From NCBI GenBank assembly GCA_016720545.1, contig JADKKK010000036.1:1-64000 (forward strand): a DNA stretch of 64,000 nucleotides. Direction: 5' to 3'. The notes beneath the pieces were generated by a model. The model was given only the letters and a program-made list of their open reading frames with translations. It made no database searches and had not been told where the DNA came from. The stretch is from Myxococcales bacterium (GTDB taxonomy: Bacteria; Myxococcota_A; Polyangia; Polyangiales; Polyangiaceae). Below, in pieces: positions 36,155 through 44,809 of the stretch. Every line of letters starts with the position of its first letter. Within the stretch, counting starts at the first letter, position 1. Made by a program: the position numbers and the translations under genes.

Positions 36155-36964
36155 TCAGACCGCGTCCGGATCGACCCCGAGCTCACGCAGCTTCGCGGCG
36201 AGGCGCTCCGCGCGTTGTTCGGCTTCCTCGCGAGCCCGCTCGCTCTCCTCGCGAGCCCGCTCGGCCGTCTCCTTTCCGGAGGTGAGGCCGTCCATCATGC
36301 CCTCGAGCCGCTGAATCAGCTCGGAGGCCTCCGGGAGCGCGGCAGATCCATGAAAAAAGCGCACGCGGCGCCCCTCGAGCGCGAGGTCGAGCCCGAGCAC
36401 ACGCGAAGGCCAACGCCCTCCTTGCGGCACGATCGATCGGTAGACGCGCTCGCGTTCGTCGCGTTCGTCGAGGCGGTAGCCGATGAGGCGCGTGGTGCGC
36501 GCGTCCAGCACGAAATACTCTGGGATCCCGAGCTTCGCGTACCAGATGACGTTGGTTTCGAGGTCCTTCTTCTTGTCGCCGTGGAGAGTCACCTCCATCG
36601 CGAAGTCGAGCCCGCGCTTCTCGTGCGAGACCATCCACCGCTCGCGCTCGCCCAGCCTGTCAGCATCCACGTCGAGCACCGCGATGAGGTCGGGCGCGAA
36701 CATGGGCTCGTTCGGGTAGTAGACGGGCAGCTCCGAGCCCAGGTACACGCCGCGCCCGATGCGGCGGAAATACTCGCCGAGCGCCTCGAGCGCGCGGGTC
36801 TTCGGGAGGCGGTGCGGATCACCTTCGGGGGGCGACGCGCGAGGGAGCTCCGAAGGCAGTGAAGAGTACACACGGGCCTGCTCGGCTGGGGAGAGGCCCT
36901 GCCACACGTCCTCGGGAGGCGCGCGAGGGTCGCTCGGATCGATGGGCCAGCCCTTCGTGGTCAC
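36155..36964 (-). CDS. Uma2-family (PD-(D/E)XK-like) protein with C-terminal coiled coil
   Basis: The 269-residue product starts with GTG. The Uma2 core reads EPMFAPDLIAVLDVDAD, then RGLDFAMEVTLHGDKKKDLE, where the acidic residue and Lys of the nuclease fold should be, and KLGIPEYFVLDARTTRLIGY. The last 50 residues form a charged helix of repeated AREE-type heptads (AERAREESERAREEAEQRAE). The family is expanded in cyanobacteria and myxobacteria, and its nuclease activity is inferred from fold only. Two more members lie at the right edge of the window. Confidence 0.82.
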   Translation of the reverse strand: MTTKGWPIDPSDPRAPPEDVWQGLSPAEQARVYSSLPSELPRASPPEGDPHRLPKTRALEALGEYFRRIGRGVYLGSELPVYYPNEPMFAPDLIAVLDVDADRLGERERWMVSHEKRGLDFAMEVTLHGDKKKDLETNVIWYAKLGIPEYFVLDARTTRLIGYRLDERDERERVYRSIVPQGGRWPSRVLGLDLALEGRRVRFFHGSAALPEASELIQRLEGMMDGLTSGKETAERAREESERAREEAEQRAERLAAKLRELGVDPDAV

Positions 36965-37023
36965 CCTCGGAGCGTAGCATTCAGCCGCGCCGACTCCAGC
37001 GGCGAGATGGCGACATCCGGGCG

Positions 37024-37812
37024 CTACCAGCGCTGCACGCCGAGCGAAAGGCCGACGGTGGCGCCTGCGACGCCCGACGACTCCAGGGGCGCCACGTAGA
37101 TGGATGGACCCGCCGCGGCTTTCTCCTGAACGGGCTCGCTGCGACCCAGGGCGAGCGACAAGAGCACCGACGAGACGCCCGCGATCTGCAGCGCCGCGCT
37201 CGTGTAGAGGAGGGCCCTCGTGGTACCCGAGAGCGGGTTGCCGTCCGGGTTGAGGACGGTGTCGCGAGGGTGAGAGCTCGCGAAGGTGATCGGCCCCACA
37301 AACGGGATGAGGAGCTGCGCCGCCCCATGCTGGCCCGTGAAGCAGATATAGTTCTTTACGTCCGAGGGGCGCTCCCCGAAGCACGCGGTGGAGAGAGTGA
37401 AGACGAGCACGATCCCCCGCGCGACGCCCCCCGCCGCGCTCGGCAACCCGGCCACGAAGTTCGGCCCGTAGCCGACCAGCGCCAGGCCGGCGCCCACGAG
37501 CAAGAGGGGCTGGTTCGGGGCCCACCTCGTCCTGGGTTCAGCTCGCGAGGGGTTCGACGGCGGCGGGGCGCGCGGGTTGGACGGGGGACTCGCCTCGCGC
37601 GCAACCGCGGTGGAGCCGCCGATAGCAGAGAGCGCCCCCACTGGCGGTCGGGGACCACCGTCCTCAGCGGGCGCGCTGGAGGCCGCCGGCGGAGGTGCTG
37701 CCGCAGTCGCTGGTGGAGGGGTGGGCTCGTCTGCGCCCGCGGGCACCGCGAACGCGAACCTGGCCACCGAACTGAACGCGAGCGCGGGGAGCACGGCTAC
37801 AACACTGCGCAT
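37024..37812 (-). CDS. Secreted or membrane protein of unknown function
   Basis: The 262-residue product has an N-terminal signal (VVAVLPALAFSSVARFAFAV), a long Pro/Ala-rich low-complexity linker (to about residue 95) and three or four hydrophobic stretches (PLLLVGAGLALVGYGPNFVA, GIVLVFTLSTACFG, AAQLLIPFVGPITFA, LYTSAALQIAGVSSVLLSLA). It is probably an outer or inner membrane protein exposed to the periplasm. No family is recognised. It follows the FGE-like lipoprotein gene at 37941-38801 on the same strand after about 130 bp. Confidence 0.65.
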   Translation of the reverse strand: MRSVVAVLPALAFSSVARFAFAVPAGADEPTPPPATAAAPPPAASSAPAEDGGPRPPVGALSAIGGSTAVAREASPPSNPRAPPPSNPSRAEPRTRWAPNQPLLLVGAGLALVGYGPNFVAGLPSAAGGVARGIVLVFTLSTACFGERPSDVKNYICFTGQHGAAQLLIPFVGPITFASSHPRDTVLNPDGNPLSGTTRALLYTSAALQIAGVSSVLLSLALGRSEPVQEKAAAGPSIYVAPLESSGVAGATVGLSLGVQRW

Positions 37813-37940
37813 GGCCCTCCTCGATTGGAAAGCGAGTGCCGATGATTGTGGCCGCGCTGGTGTCCGCCCGGACGCTGGCGTGTACGTCGCGGACTCACTG
37901 TCAGAGCGGCTCGACGTCGTCTCCCCCGGGCCGACGAGGC

Positions 37941-38801
37941 TCAGTCCGCGCAGCACCGAAAGCCGATTTCGAAGTCTCGCGTGGCACCACGAAGCAGAAA
38001 CCCGCAGTTGGCGGAGAGCGCCTCGGAGGCCGTCCGTCCGAACGCGAACGAAGGTCCGACGGCGGCACCTCCTGCCGGGGTCGCCGCCCCGACGTCCACA
38101 AACTCCATGACGTTGCCCCCAAGGTCGTACACGCCCGGAACGGAGCCCTGGCAGTCGGGGAGGGACCCCACCGGCAGCGTGCTGCAGCCCGTCGGGTTGG
38201 GCCCGCAGCCCGTGCCCGAGCGGAGTCCGATGTTGCAGGTCTCCGCGTTCAGCTGTTGCCCGTCACCGTACGGCCAGTCGCGAAAGTTCCGCCCCGTGTC
38301 GGGGTTGACTCCGAGGCTGCAGGCGAGCTCCCACTCCTCTCTCAGCGGAGTGCGCGCGCCCGCTGTGCGTGCGTCCGCGAAGCAGAGCCGCTTCCCCGCC
38401 CACTCGCAGTAACCGGCGGCGTCGCAGAGATCGACGCACACCTGGGGGTGCCTGCCGCAGGCGTCGCCCTTGCAGACACGCGGGTCCTTCAGGCACGTCG
38501 CGTCGGGGGTGGGGTCGGCGTCGTTCGCGCACGCGACCAGCTTCGAGGTCATCTTCCCGCCGGCGACCTCGCGGGTGAAGCCCGCGTAGTCGTCGCGCGT
38601 CACCTCGGTGCTGTCGATGCAGAACGTGCCCGCGCTTTTGCTGACGACCCGCACCATGGTGGGTCCGCGCCCGGAGGGGCAAGGCGCGCCGCCAGCGTCG
38701 GCTGCGCCGGGTGGGGCCGGCGTGGCGCTGCACGCCGCCACGAGCGCGAACGCAGCCGCCGCGGCGACGACGCGAGACCCGCGCGGAAACAATGCGATCA
38801 T
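37941..38801 (-). CDS. FGE-sulfatase-like lipoprotein 3
   Basis: The 286-residue product has an intact frame and lipobox LVAACSA. CPSGRGPTMVRV leads into the fold, then GTFCIDSTEVTRDDYAGFTR, CKGDACGRHPQVCVDLCD and AAGYCEWAGKRLCFADART. GVYDLGGNVMEFVD follows, and it ends FEIGFRCCAD. The STEVTR and GNVMEF blocks are SUMF1/FGE superfamily hallmarks. The many Cys suggest disulfides in the periplasm or on the surface. The formylglycine-forming Cys pair of true FGEs cannot be assigned with confidence. It is closest to the gene at 39171-40057. Confidence 0.85.
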   Translation of the reverse strand: MIALFPRGSRVVAAAAAFALVAACSATPAPPGAADAGGAPCPSGRGPTMVRVVSKSAGTFCIDSTEVTRDDYAGFTREVAGGKMTSKLVACANDADPTPDATCLKDPRVCKGDACGRHPQVCVDLCDAAGYCEWAGKRLCFADARTAGARTPLREEWELACSLGVNPDTGRNFRDWPYGDGQQLNAETCNIGLRSGTGCGPNPTGCSTLPVGSLPDCQGSVPGVYDLGGNVMEFVDVGAATPAGGAAVGPSFAFGRTASEALSANCGFLLRGATRDFEIGFRCCAD

Positions 38802-38847
38802 GGTGGACTCCAACCTCTTTGCACTGTCAACGACCAATGGGTGGAGA

Positions 38848-39174
38848 TCACGGATGGCCGGGTCCGAGAGTCCGCGAGCGACGATATTGCACCTCGTAGA
38901 GGCCGGCCCCCTCGAGCGAGGTCGTGATCGCGCGGGAGTCGCCGTCCGAGGTCAGCGGGGGAATGACGATCGTGGCCGACTGATCCACGAGTCGGGGAGT
39001 GGACGAGTCAGTCGCGAGCTCGTAGAGGCGAATCTCGGCGGGGCCCACGACGGGGAGCCGAATGGGTGGCGTCTCGACGAGGCGAAAGGTAGGAAACGAC
39101 TCGAGCACGACGTTGCTGAACTCCAGCGTGTCGCTCGCGTTCACGGGCAGCGCGGGATGCGACGGCTCGCTCAC
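38848..39174 (-). CDS. DTLEFSN-motif protein, copy A, function unknown
   Basis: The 108-residue product has a GTG start overlapping the stop of the FGE-like gene by four bases (GTGA). It contains VNASDTLEFSNVVLESFPTF and two beta-rich halves (IRLPVVGPAEIRLYELATDS, SATIVIPPLTSDGDSRAI), ending YEVQYRRSRTLGPGHP. The N-terminal block recurs in the gene at 44816-45091, with 36 bp of identical DNA (39110-39145 and 44901-44936). No signal peptide. I do not recognise the family; a small beta-sandwich is plausible. Confidence 0.6.
   Translation of the reverse strand: MSEPSHPALPVNASDTLEFSNVVLESFPTFRLVETPPIRLPVVGPAEIRLYELATDSSTPRLVDQSATIVIPPLTSDGDSRAITTSLEGAGLYEVQYRRSRTLGPGHP
39110..39145 (-). repeat. 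36-bp repeat shared with 44901-44936
   Basis: Identical DNA encoding part of VNASDTLEFSN in two otherwise different genes, both on the minus strand. The flanking sequence is not alike, so this marks the conserved core of a duplicated family or a recombination point. Confidence 0.85.
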
Positions 39175-40057
39175 TTGGGCACGGCGCAGCATCGGAAGCC
39201 GACACTGATCGAACCAGTGCCTTCTTGTTTGGATATGGCTCCGAACGGGCTCATGCCAAGATCGCAGCCGAGCACCCGACCGGCAAAAGAGACATTGTAC
39301 GGTGCGCCCCCGTAGAAGACGCTCGGCGATGGGCCCGAAGGATCTTCAACGTAGTAGACGAACTCCCAGACGTTTCCCATGAGATCAAAGACCCCGGAAT
39401 ACGCGCCTCGACTGTGGCAATTCGGAAGGGACCCCGCGGCCGTCAGGCGACAGGTTGCCGGAGAAGTAGCGCAGCCTGTGTCCGCTCTATCGGCCGTATT
39501 GCACGTGTCTGGCGAATACGTGTTGCCGTAGGGATATAGCGTCCCGGTGTCTGTCGGACTCGTTAGCCCGTGGCATGCCCGCAACCACACATTTTTCCAA
39601 TGGTCATCCAGTTCCGCCGTTGAGAGCTCCCGCCCGTCGTCAGTGCCGCACAGCGTCTTGCCCGACCATGCGCAGAAGGCCTCCGCGTCGCAGTAGTCGA
39701 TGCACACTTGGGGTAGCGTGTCGCACTCGGGACCAGAGCAAGGCGGAGGTTTGACGACGCACGAGACGGGCTCGAAGGTCACGTTGGCCTTGCAGAGCTC
39801 GCGGAGAGCCGCCGGCTTTTCCCCCGACGCAACGAACGCCCGGTACTGACCGCGGGTAACCTCGGTGCTGTCCATACAGAAGGTCCGCGCTCCCTCCTGG
39901 GCGATCAGCGCCATCGCCGGGCCGCGCCCCGAAGGACACTTGGGCGCGGAGGGCCCCGCCCCCCCCGAATCGGGGGTTGTCGACGCGCTGCACGCCACCG
40001 CTGCGACCCGCTCAGCGGCAAGGCGACCCGACGCGACCAGCGCACAGGACTCGTCAT
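39171..40057 (-). CDS. FGE-sulfatase-like lipoprotein 4 (frame shift near N-terminus likely)
   Basis: The body is open from 39998: CPSGRGPAMALIAQEGARTF, CMDSTEVTRGQYRAF, DTLPQVCIDYCDAEAFCAWS, GVFDLMGNVWEFVYY and the terminal SVGFRCCAVPK. The lipobox (VAAVAC) is in this frame, but the only ATG next to the preceding gene (40057, in an ATGA overlap with its stop) is one frame off, so a small indel near 40000-40050 is suspected. The arrangement puts it second in an operon starting with the large EEP-domain protein. It is the fourth member of the GFRCC lipoprotein family in the window. Confidence 0.8.
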
Positions 40058-43000
40058 GGGACCTTCGAGTGCGAGGTGTGGTACTGGAACTGAACCGTGG
40101 GCCCGTTCAACGTTCGCGGGTCGCCTACAGGATGAAGGGTGATGACCTGCTGATGACTGGCTCCCTCAGGCCGCATGGGGTCCAACTTGTAGAGCTCGAG
40201 CGTTGCCGTGTCCTGAACGGGGTCGGTGACGAGGTCGCCGTCGTGCTCTTCAATGAGCAGATAGGCCCGCTTGACAAATCCGAAGTTCGGAATCGCAGAC
40301 AGGTCCATGGCTTCGTCGGCGTCAAGGTCGTCGCGAAAGATGGGGCCGGCGACCTGAACGCCGTCGGCCACCACCTTGACGCTGAGCTCCTCGTCGCCGA
40401 TGCCTAGCCCACCCTCTTCGAGGCACACGAGCTTGAACGCGATGGGAGAGGGCGGCGGGGATATGCCCGCCGTCATCCACGGCGGCAGGTCGTCCTTGGC
40501 GCCGCTCACGTACGTCAGATCGGTCACCACACCCACCGAGTAGCGCGTGGTGTCGGAGGGGCGTGACACCTTCAGGAGGTAGTTCGCCTCATGAGCCTCT
40601 TCGGTCATGGCAATCGCGCTACTGTCGGAAGGAAGCAATGACCGAACCGGGAGCCCCTCCCTCTCCAACGACAGGTCGGGGCTGCGCGGGTCCGTGCCAT
40701 CGAGCGTTGTTCCCTGGAAGACGAGCGTCTGCGGCACTCTTGGGTTGGCGGTGGCGATAGAGGAGAACGTAAAATAGCCGGTGTACGGCTTATTGAGCGG
40801 AACCGCCGGTGTCAGAGGCTTCGCTGGAAGAAGCTCGCAGGCCGTGTCCTCGCTCGCGCAATCGTGCTTCAGCACGAGGAGGCTCGCCTCACCGTAGGTG
40901 AGGCCGTCGGGACTGTAGACCCGCAGATACAGCTCGCCGTCGCCGCCGAAGAATCGATCCGTCTCGTAGGTGCACGGAACCCGGTTGCGAACCGTTCCCG
41001 CGCTACACCGAGCGGGCTCTACCGTGAGGACGCGCTGCCTCCGCGGGAGGGGTCGAAGAGGCTGACTCAGGTTTTCAGCGGAGAACACGTCCAGGCGCAT
41101 CCCCGACTCAACCTCCCCCTTCGCCAGGCCAAGGGTGTACGTCCCGGGCGGGAGCCTAAACCACGCGTCGGCGCCCGGGGTCGGCAGCGCGACGCCAAAC
41201 GGCGTGCCGTTCGTTCTTGGCAGCGTGGCCATCGCCGGATTGCAGAAGGCCGCGCGCGGGCCAAGCTCCATCGCGAGCCCGACGTGATCCGACGTGGTGG
41301 AATGGAGCGTGGTACGTATCCAATTGACGCACCGCGCATTCGGTTCCGAGAAGGTCGCGTACGGAAAGCTCGGGGTGCCGGCGGCCCAGGTCAGCGCGCC
41401 CGGTGCGTGGTAGCCATCGCCATTGAGCAAGAAGTAGTCGAACCGGCGCGCGCCCACGTATCCTGTGTTGAGATCGCCGCCGTACTCCCCCATGTTGTAC
41501 GTGGTGCCTTCGTCCCTCGGGGAAGTTGTGCGCCAGGCGTCGAAGTACGGACGGGAGTCGAGGTTTCCCCAAATTCGGCGACGGTACTCTTCCGCTCTTG
41601 GCGCTGTGCCCGGCGATTCTGCCGAGTCGTCCCGCGCGATGTAGCCATCGATATTGAGGTCGCCGGCGATGATCGTTGTCTGATTTCGGCTTGGGCTCAC
41701 GCGGTCGTCGATCAGCGCCCGAATATAGTGCAATTGGCGCTCTCGCGCTGCGACTGCGCATTCTGAGCTCTCGGCCTGCGTGTGGGTAAGAGCGATATTG
41801 ATGCGTCCGCCGGGGGGCGCGATGTGAAAGAGAACGACGCCCTTCGCGGCTAGCTGGTCCGTTGTCGATCCGCAGCTGTGGTTGAATTCCAGGAAGCGGA
41901 TGTAGGGGTCGGGGTTGATGAACACGCCGTTGGAGATCGCAACGACGGAGCCCATGTCACCCGGGTAGGTGTTCCCGTCGTTCTGGGCCTCGACGAACGG
42001 GTAGCGACTGAACGCCATGAGCCCACTGTCGGTTGCGTCCTTCCCGAGCCCCCAGAGCTTGCCCGCCCCCGGCCCGAGGGTCATGTAGATCACGTACGGA
42101 AACTCGTCTTTGAGGATGTCGTAATACTCGTCTCGCTGGGCCCGACCAGAGCTCCGGGGAACGGGCTTCCCCGCGAGCGTGCTTCCTAGCGTTCCGCCAG
42201 CAACCGCCCCGCCCGGCCCCCCCAGGAACCACCCCACGACCGCACCAAAGATGCCGCCGGCCGTCGAGCTCGGCTCGTTCGAGCCGGTTCCCCATACTTC
42301 GTTGAGGAGGACGACATCAAAACCCCGCGCGTGGTCTCGAATGCGCTGGGCCAGTCGCCTCGCCCGCTCGGGCTCAACACCGAGAACGCCCCATGTGTTG
42401 AACGTCAAAATGCGGACGCGTTGGGTCTCGGTGGCTCGCTGCAGAGACGCCACGGGCGGTGCCGGCGGGGGAGCCGGGGCGCCGGCCGGCGGGCTCAGCC
42501 ATGGCCACTCCACTTCCGGCCGGGGGGCCTGCGTCGCCGGAAGCCCGTCTCCGTTCGTCGGCCGTATGGCCACCGGGGTCGCCGCCGTGGCGTGAGACTT
42601 GCGGTACGGAGCCATCGAAAGCGTGCTCGCCCGCCTCGGCGCTACGAAAGAACCGCCCCGTGACAGCCAGCGTGCCTCCGAGCGTGAAAACGCCGGCACC
42701 GCTCGTCGCCCTACCCGCGGCGCCCCCAAAGCCCCTGTCGGCGACTGGCGCTCGAACCTCGCCGGCGGCCTGGGCGCGACCACCGGGCCCACGTCGCACG
42801 GGCACGCCGCCGACTTCGGCTTGCGGGCCACCGGGCCGCCCGCGAGCTCCGCGAAGTCGTGCGCGTGGCGGCCTATCCGCGTCCGCCGCTCCGCCACCGA
42901 GTGGACCGGGCTGCACGGGCAAGGCACCTTCTTCGGCCTGTCTTTCGCCCACGCGGGCGGCCCGCCCGCGAGCTCGGCGTACTCGTGCGCGTGCCGCGCG

Positions 43001-43218
43001 CGCCGCTGGCCGTTCGCGTCGACCGCGGGCGGCAGCGGGACCGCGCCCGGCCGCCTGGACCTGGGGAGCCCACCGGCGATCGACGCGAGCTCATGGGTGT
43101 GTCGCACGCGGGTGGGCGTCGCGGCGGGCGTCGCTGCGTCGCTGCGCGCGGGCGCTCGCTTCCGGCCCGGCGGCCCCCCCGCCAGCTCCGCGTACTCGTG
43201 CCAGTGCTTGGCGCCCAT
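40054..43218 (-). CDS. Large EEP-fold (exonuclease/endonuclease/phosphatase) protein with N-terminal HxHE repeats
   Basis: A 1054-residue protein. Start chosen at ATG 43218 with GGAGGG in front; longer open frames upstream run through the promoter. Residues 1-170 hold four repeats of about 36 residues, each with HxH[ED]xAxxAGG (for example KHWHEYAELAGGPP, RHTHELASIAGG, RHAHEYAELAGGPP, RHAHDFAELAGG) and Pro/Arg spacers. The EEP domain follows: RILTFNTWGVL (Asn), DVVLLNEVWGTG (Glu), TIIAGDLNIDGY (Asp/Asn) and STTSDHVGLAMEL (Asp-His). This is a complete catalytic set as in sphingomyelinases and DNase I-like enzymes. About 400 C-terminal beta-rich residues contain Cys pairs, suggesting extracellular location, yet there is no classical signal peptide. 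Confidence 0.85.
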   Translation of the reverse strand: MGAKHWHEYAELAGGPPGRKRAPARSDAATPAATPTRVRHTHELASIAGGLPRSRRPGAVPLPPAVDANGQRRARHAHEYAELAGGPPAWAKDRPKKVPCPCSPVHSVAERRTRIGRHAHDFAELAGGPVARKPKSAACPCDVGPVVAPRPPARFERQSPTGALGAPRVGRRAVPAFSRSEARWLSRGGSFVAPRRASTLSMAPYRKSHATAATPVAIRPTNGDGLPATQAPRPEVEWPWLSPPAGAPAPPPAPPVASLQRATETQRVRILTFNTWGVLGVEPERARRLAQRIRDHARGFDVVLLNEVWGTGSNEPSSTAGGIFGAVVGWFLGGPGGAVAGGTLGSTLAGKPVPRSSGRAQRDEYYDILKDEFPYVIYMTLGPGAGKLWGLGKDATDSGLMAFSRYPFVEAQNDGNTYPGDMGSVVAISNGVFINPDPYIRFLEFNHSCGSTTDQLAAKGVVLFHIAPPGGRINIALTHTQAESSECAVAARERQLHYIRALIDDRVSPSRNQTTIIAGDLNIDGYIARDDSAESPGTAPRAEEYRRRIWGNLDSRPYFDAWRTTSPRDEGTTYNMGEYGGDLNTGYVGARRFDYFLLNGDGYHAPGALTWAAGTPSFPYATFSEPNARCVNWIRTTLHSTTSDHVGLAMELGPRAAFCNPAMATLPRTNGTPFGVALPTPGADAWFRLPPGTYTLGLAKGEVESGMRLDVFSAENLSQPLRPLPRRQRVLTVEPARCSAGTVRNRVPCTYETDRFFGGDGELYLRVYSPDGLTYGEASLLVLKHDCASEDTACELLPAKPLTPAVPLNKPYTGYFTFSSIATANPRVPQTLVFQGTTLDGTDPRSPDLSLEREGLPVRSLLPSDSSAIAMTEEAHEANYLLKVSRPSDTTRYSVGVVTDLTYVSGAKDDLPPWMTAGISPPPSPIAFKLVCLEEGGLGIGDEELSVKVVADGVQVAGPIFRDDLDADEAMDLSAIPNFGFVKRAYLLIEEHDGDLVTDPVQDTATLELYKLDPMRPEGASHQQVITLHPVGDPRTLNGPTVQFQYHTSHSKVP
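42833..43215 (-). repeat. Four degenerate roughly 110-bp repeats encoding the HxH[ED] leader-like units
   Basis: In-frame repeats centred near 42850, 42970, 43085 and 43190, spaced about 105-120 bp. Only the segment for HxH[ED]xAxxAGG is well conserved; spacers differ. The first unit (start codon side) is also part of the 99-bp repeat found again at 45592-45690. Confidence 0.75.
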
Positions 43219-43254
43219 CCACCCTCCAGCCCATGACGCTACGCCAAAAGAAGT
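43156..43254 (-). repeat. 99-bp promoter/leader repeat, copy 1
   Basis: 99 bp with a single mismatch to 45592-45690. It spans, on the minus strand, a -10-like box, GGAGGG, the start codon and about 20 leader codons. Weaker similarity extends to about 43295, including the -35 box and a ctcatag motif. Confidence 0.92.
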
Positions 43255-43263
43255 TCTTGACAA
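43236..43263 (-). promoter_or_regulatory. Promoter of the EEP-protein operon (in repeat copy 1)
   Basis: On the minus strand, TTGTCA (43263-43258), a 16-nt spacer and TAGCGT (43241-43236) are followed by GGAGGG (43227-43222) and the ATG at 43218. The same elements with the same spacing are conserved in copy 2, although the sequence between -35 and upstream has diverged, which supports function. A run of eight T on the plus strand lies just upstream. Confidence 0.5.
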
Positions 43264-43365
43264 CCGGTTTTTTTTCCGTTTCACTATGAGCAAGGGGGAT
43301 GGGGCCAACCGCGGCTCGCAGGCTCCCTTTGCCCGGAGGGATCACCATAGCGAAGCTTCAACATT

Positions 43366-43725
43366 TTGGTATTCGACGACTTCATCTCTGGCGCGGGGAC
43401 GGTCGTCTACACCCGGCCCGATTTCTACGACAAGCTCGGCAGCGTCGACAAGCTCGCACTCTTCGCCGTCTCCGACCAGGTGACGACCAACGGCACGCTC
43501 ACTGTGCGGATCGAGCACTCCGCAGACGGCGTCAACTGGATAGCTAAGTCGTCCGGCGCCGCCGAGATCGCCGCCGCGGACCTCACCGCGGGCTCCACCG
43601 AAGTGGCCTATGGCTACGATCCCGGCACGTCCCCGACGCTCGGCCTCGTTCGCCTGTCGCTCACCATCGCGACCTCGACGATGGCGCACGTCAAGCTCTG
43701 GGTCACTGGGCGCGACGCGTCCTGA
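43366..43725 (+). CDS. SADG-NW repeat-domain protein, short paralog
   Basis: A beta-rich protein of about 120 residues: MVFDDFISGAGTVVYTRPDF, ADQVTTNGT-like turns, TVRIEHSADGVNWIAKSSG and LVRLSLTIATSTMAHVKLWV. The following gene repeats the same plan (FDDIINGDSPVY, QLETSADGRNWVEKN, FVRLRLKL). The listed TTG start is weak. A better start is blocked: GGAGGG at 43335-43340 is followed by ATA where ATG would give an AKLQH leader, and one extra T breaks the frame. It looks like a structural or adhesive domain; no family is recognised. Confidence 0.55.
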   Translation: MVFDDFISGAGTVVYTRPDFYDKLGSVDKLALFAVSDQVTTNGTLTVRIEHSADGVNWIAKSSGAAEIAAADLTAGSTEVAYGYDPGTSPTLGLVRLSLTIATSTMAHVKLWVTGRDAS

Positions 43726-43735
43726 GGGCCTCGCC

Positions 43736-44809
43736 ATGCCCGGTGAGCCCATCCTCGCGTTCGACGACATCATCAACGGCGACAGCCCCGTCTACAGCGC
43801 CAACTACCTCGACGATGTGCTGGCCGAGCTGGAGAGCTACACCATCGAGGTGATCGCGGATCGCATCGGCTCCACCGAGAACATCACGGTGCAGCTCGAG
43901 ACCAGCGCCGACGGTCGCAACTGGGTGGAGAAGAACCCGGGCCAGCCCGAGGTGCTCGCGAACACCTCCGCTGCCCACGCGGTCTTCTCCGGCATCGACA
44001 TCGGCGTGCGGCCGGCGCTCGGGTTCGTTCGGCTTCGACTGAAGCTCGACGAAGCGGGCAGCGCCAAGGTGCGCGTGCACGTGCGCGAGGGGCCGGAGCT
44101 CGGCTTTCTCCCCATGTCGCTCGCCGGGTGCCGCGCGTGGCTTCGCGCGGATCTCGGCATCACGGCAGACGCCAACCTGAACGTGTCGAGCTGGCGAGAC
44201 CTGACCGGAAACGGCTTCGACGCGACCCAAGCCACCTCGACTCGGCAGCCGCTCGTCGCCACCGGGGCGACGCTCGTGGGCGGACGGCCCGCCGTGGTCT
44301 TCGACGCCTCGACCGCGGGCCAAGAGAAAATTCTGACCCTGGGCGCCTCTCTCGCGGGCCTCACCTCCGGTCACGTGTTCGTGATCCACAAGCGCGCGTC
44401 CCAGACGCCCGGCACGGCGGCGCGCGCGGGCTTCTGGACAATGGGGTCGAGCGCCGACGCCGCGCACGTGCCCTACACCGACAGCAAAGTATGGGACGAC
44501 TGCGGCGCGACGGTTCGGAAGGACTGCGGCGCCCTCACGGCCACACTCACCAGTCCGAGCTGCTACGAAGTGCGCAGCGCCGCGGGCGCGTGGCAGAACC
44601 TCATCAACGGGACCTCTCAGTTCTCGACCGCCACCAACACAGTCGGGTTCGCCTCGGCCCCCGCGCTGGGCGGCAACACCAGCGTGGGCTCGTACTTCGA
44701 CGGGTCCATCGCCGAGCTGGCCGTCTACGACCGGGTCTTGTCGGCCACAGCAAGACACCGGCGGAGACGATGGCCCAGAAGGGGACAACTGCCGTCGCGT
44801 AGACCTTGA
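43736..44809 (+). CDS. SADG-NW domain plus LamG-like protein, 3' end replaced
   Basis: The 357-residue product opens with a domain (1-118) like its upstream neighbour. A concanavalin/LamG-like region follows: CRAWLRADLGITADANLNVS, WRDLTGNGFDATQ, GRPAVVFDAS, GHVFVIHKRA, GSYFDGSIAELAVYDRVLSA. LamG-type domains normally continue for another 10-20 residues after VYDRVLSA. Here the sequence turns into an Arg-rich tail (RHRRRRWPRRGQLPSRRP) that is simply the antisense of a minus-strand signal-peptide gene fragment. The gene is therefore probably truncated at about 44755. It may be an exported carbohydrate- or surface-binding protein, but no signal peptide is visible. Confidence 0.65.
   Translation: MPGEPILAFDDIINGDSPVYSANYLDDVLAELESYTIEVIADRIGSTENITVQLETSADGRNWVEKNPGQPEVLANTSAAHAVFSGIDIGVRPALGFVRLRLKLDEAGSAKVRVHVREGPELGFLPMSLAGCRAWLRADLGITADANLNVSSWRDLTGNGFDATQATSTRQPLVATGATLVGGRPAVVFDASTAGQEKILTLGASLAGLTSGHVFVIHKRASQTPGTAARAGFWTMGSSADAAHVPYTDSKVWDDCGATVRKDCGALTATLTSPSCYEVRSAAGAWQNLINGTSQFSTATNTVGFASAPALGGNTSVGSYFDGSIAELAVYDRVLSATARHRRRRWPRRGQLPSRRP

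Noticed and set aside
42331..43483. Long plus-strand open frames opposite the N-terminal repeats of the EEP protein
   Set aside because: They are antisense shadows: Arg/Pro/Ala-rich composition, no ribosome-binding sites, while the minus-strand frame has motifs, repeats and a promoter.
43366..44809. Prophage tail region
   Set aside because: The two SADG-NW proteins look structural, but there are no capsid, terminase, integrase or lysis genes, and neighbours are lipoprotein-type genes.
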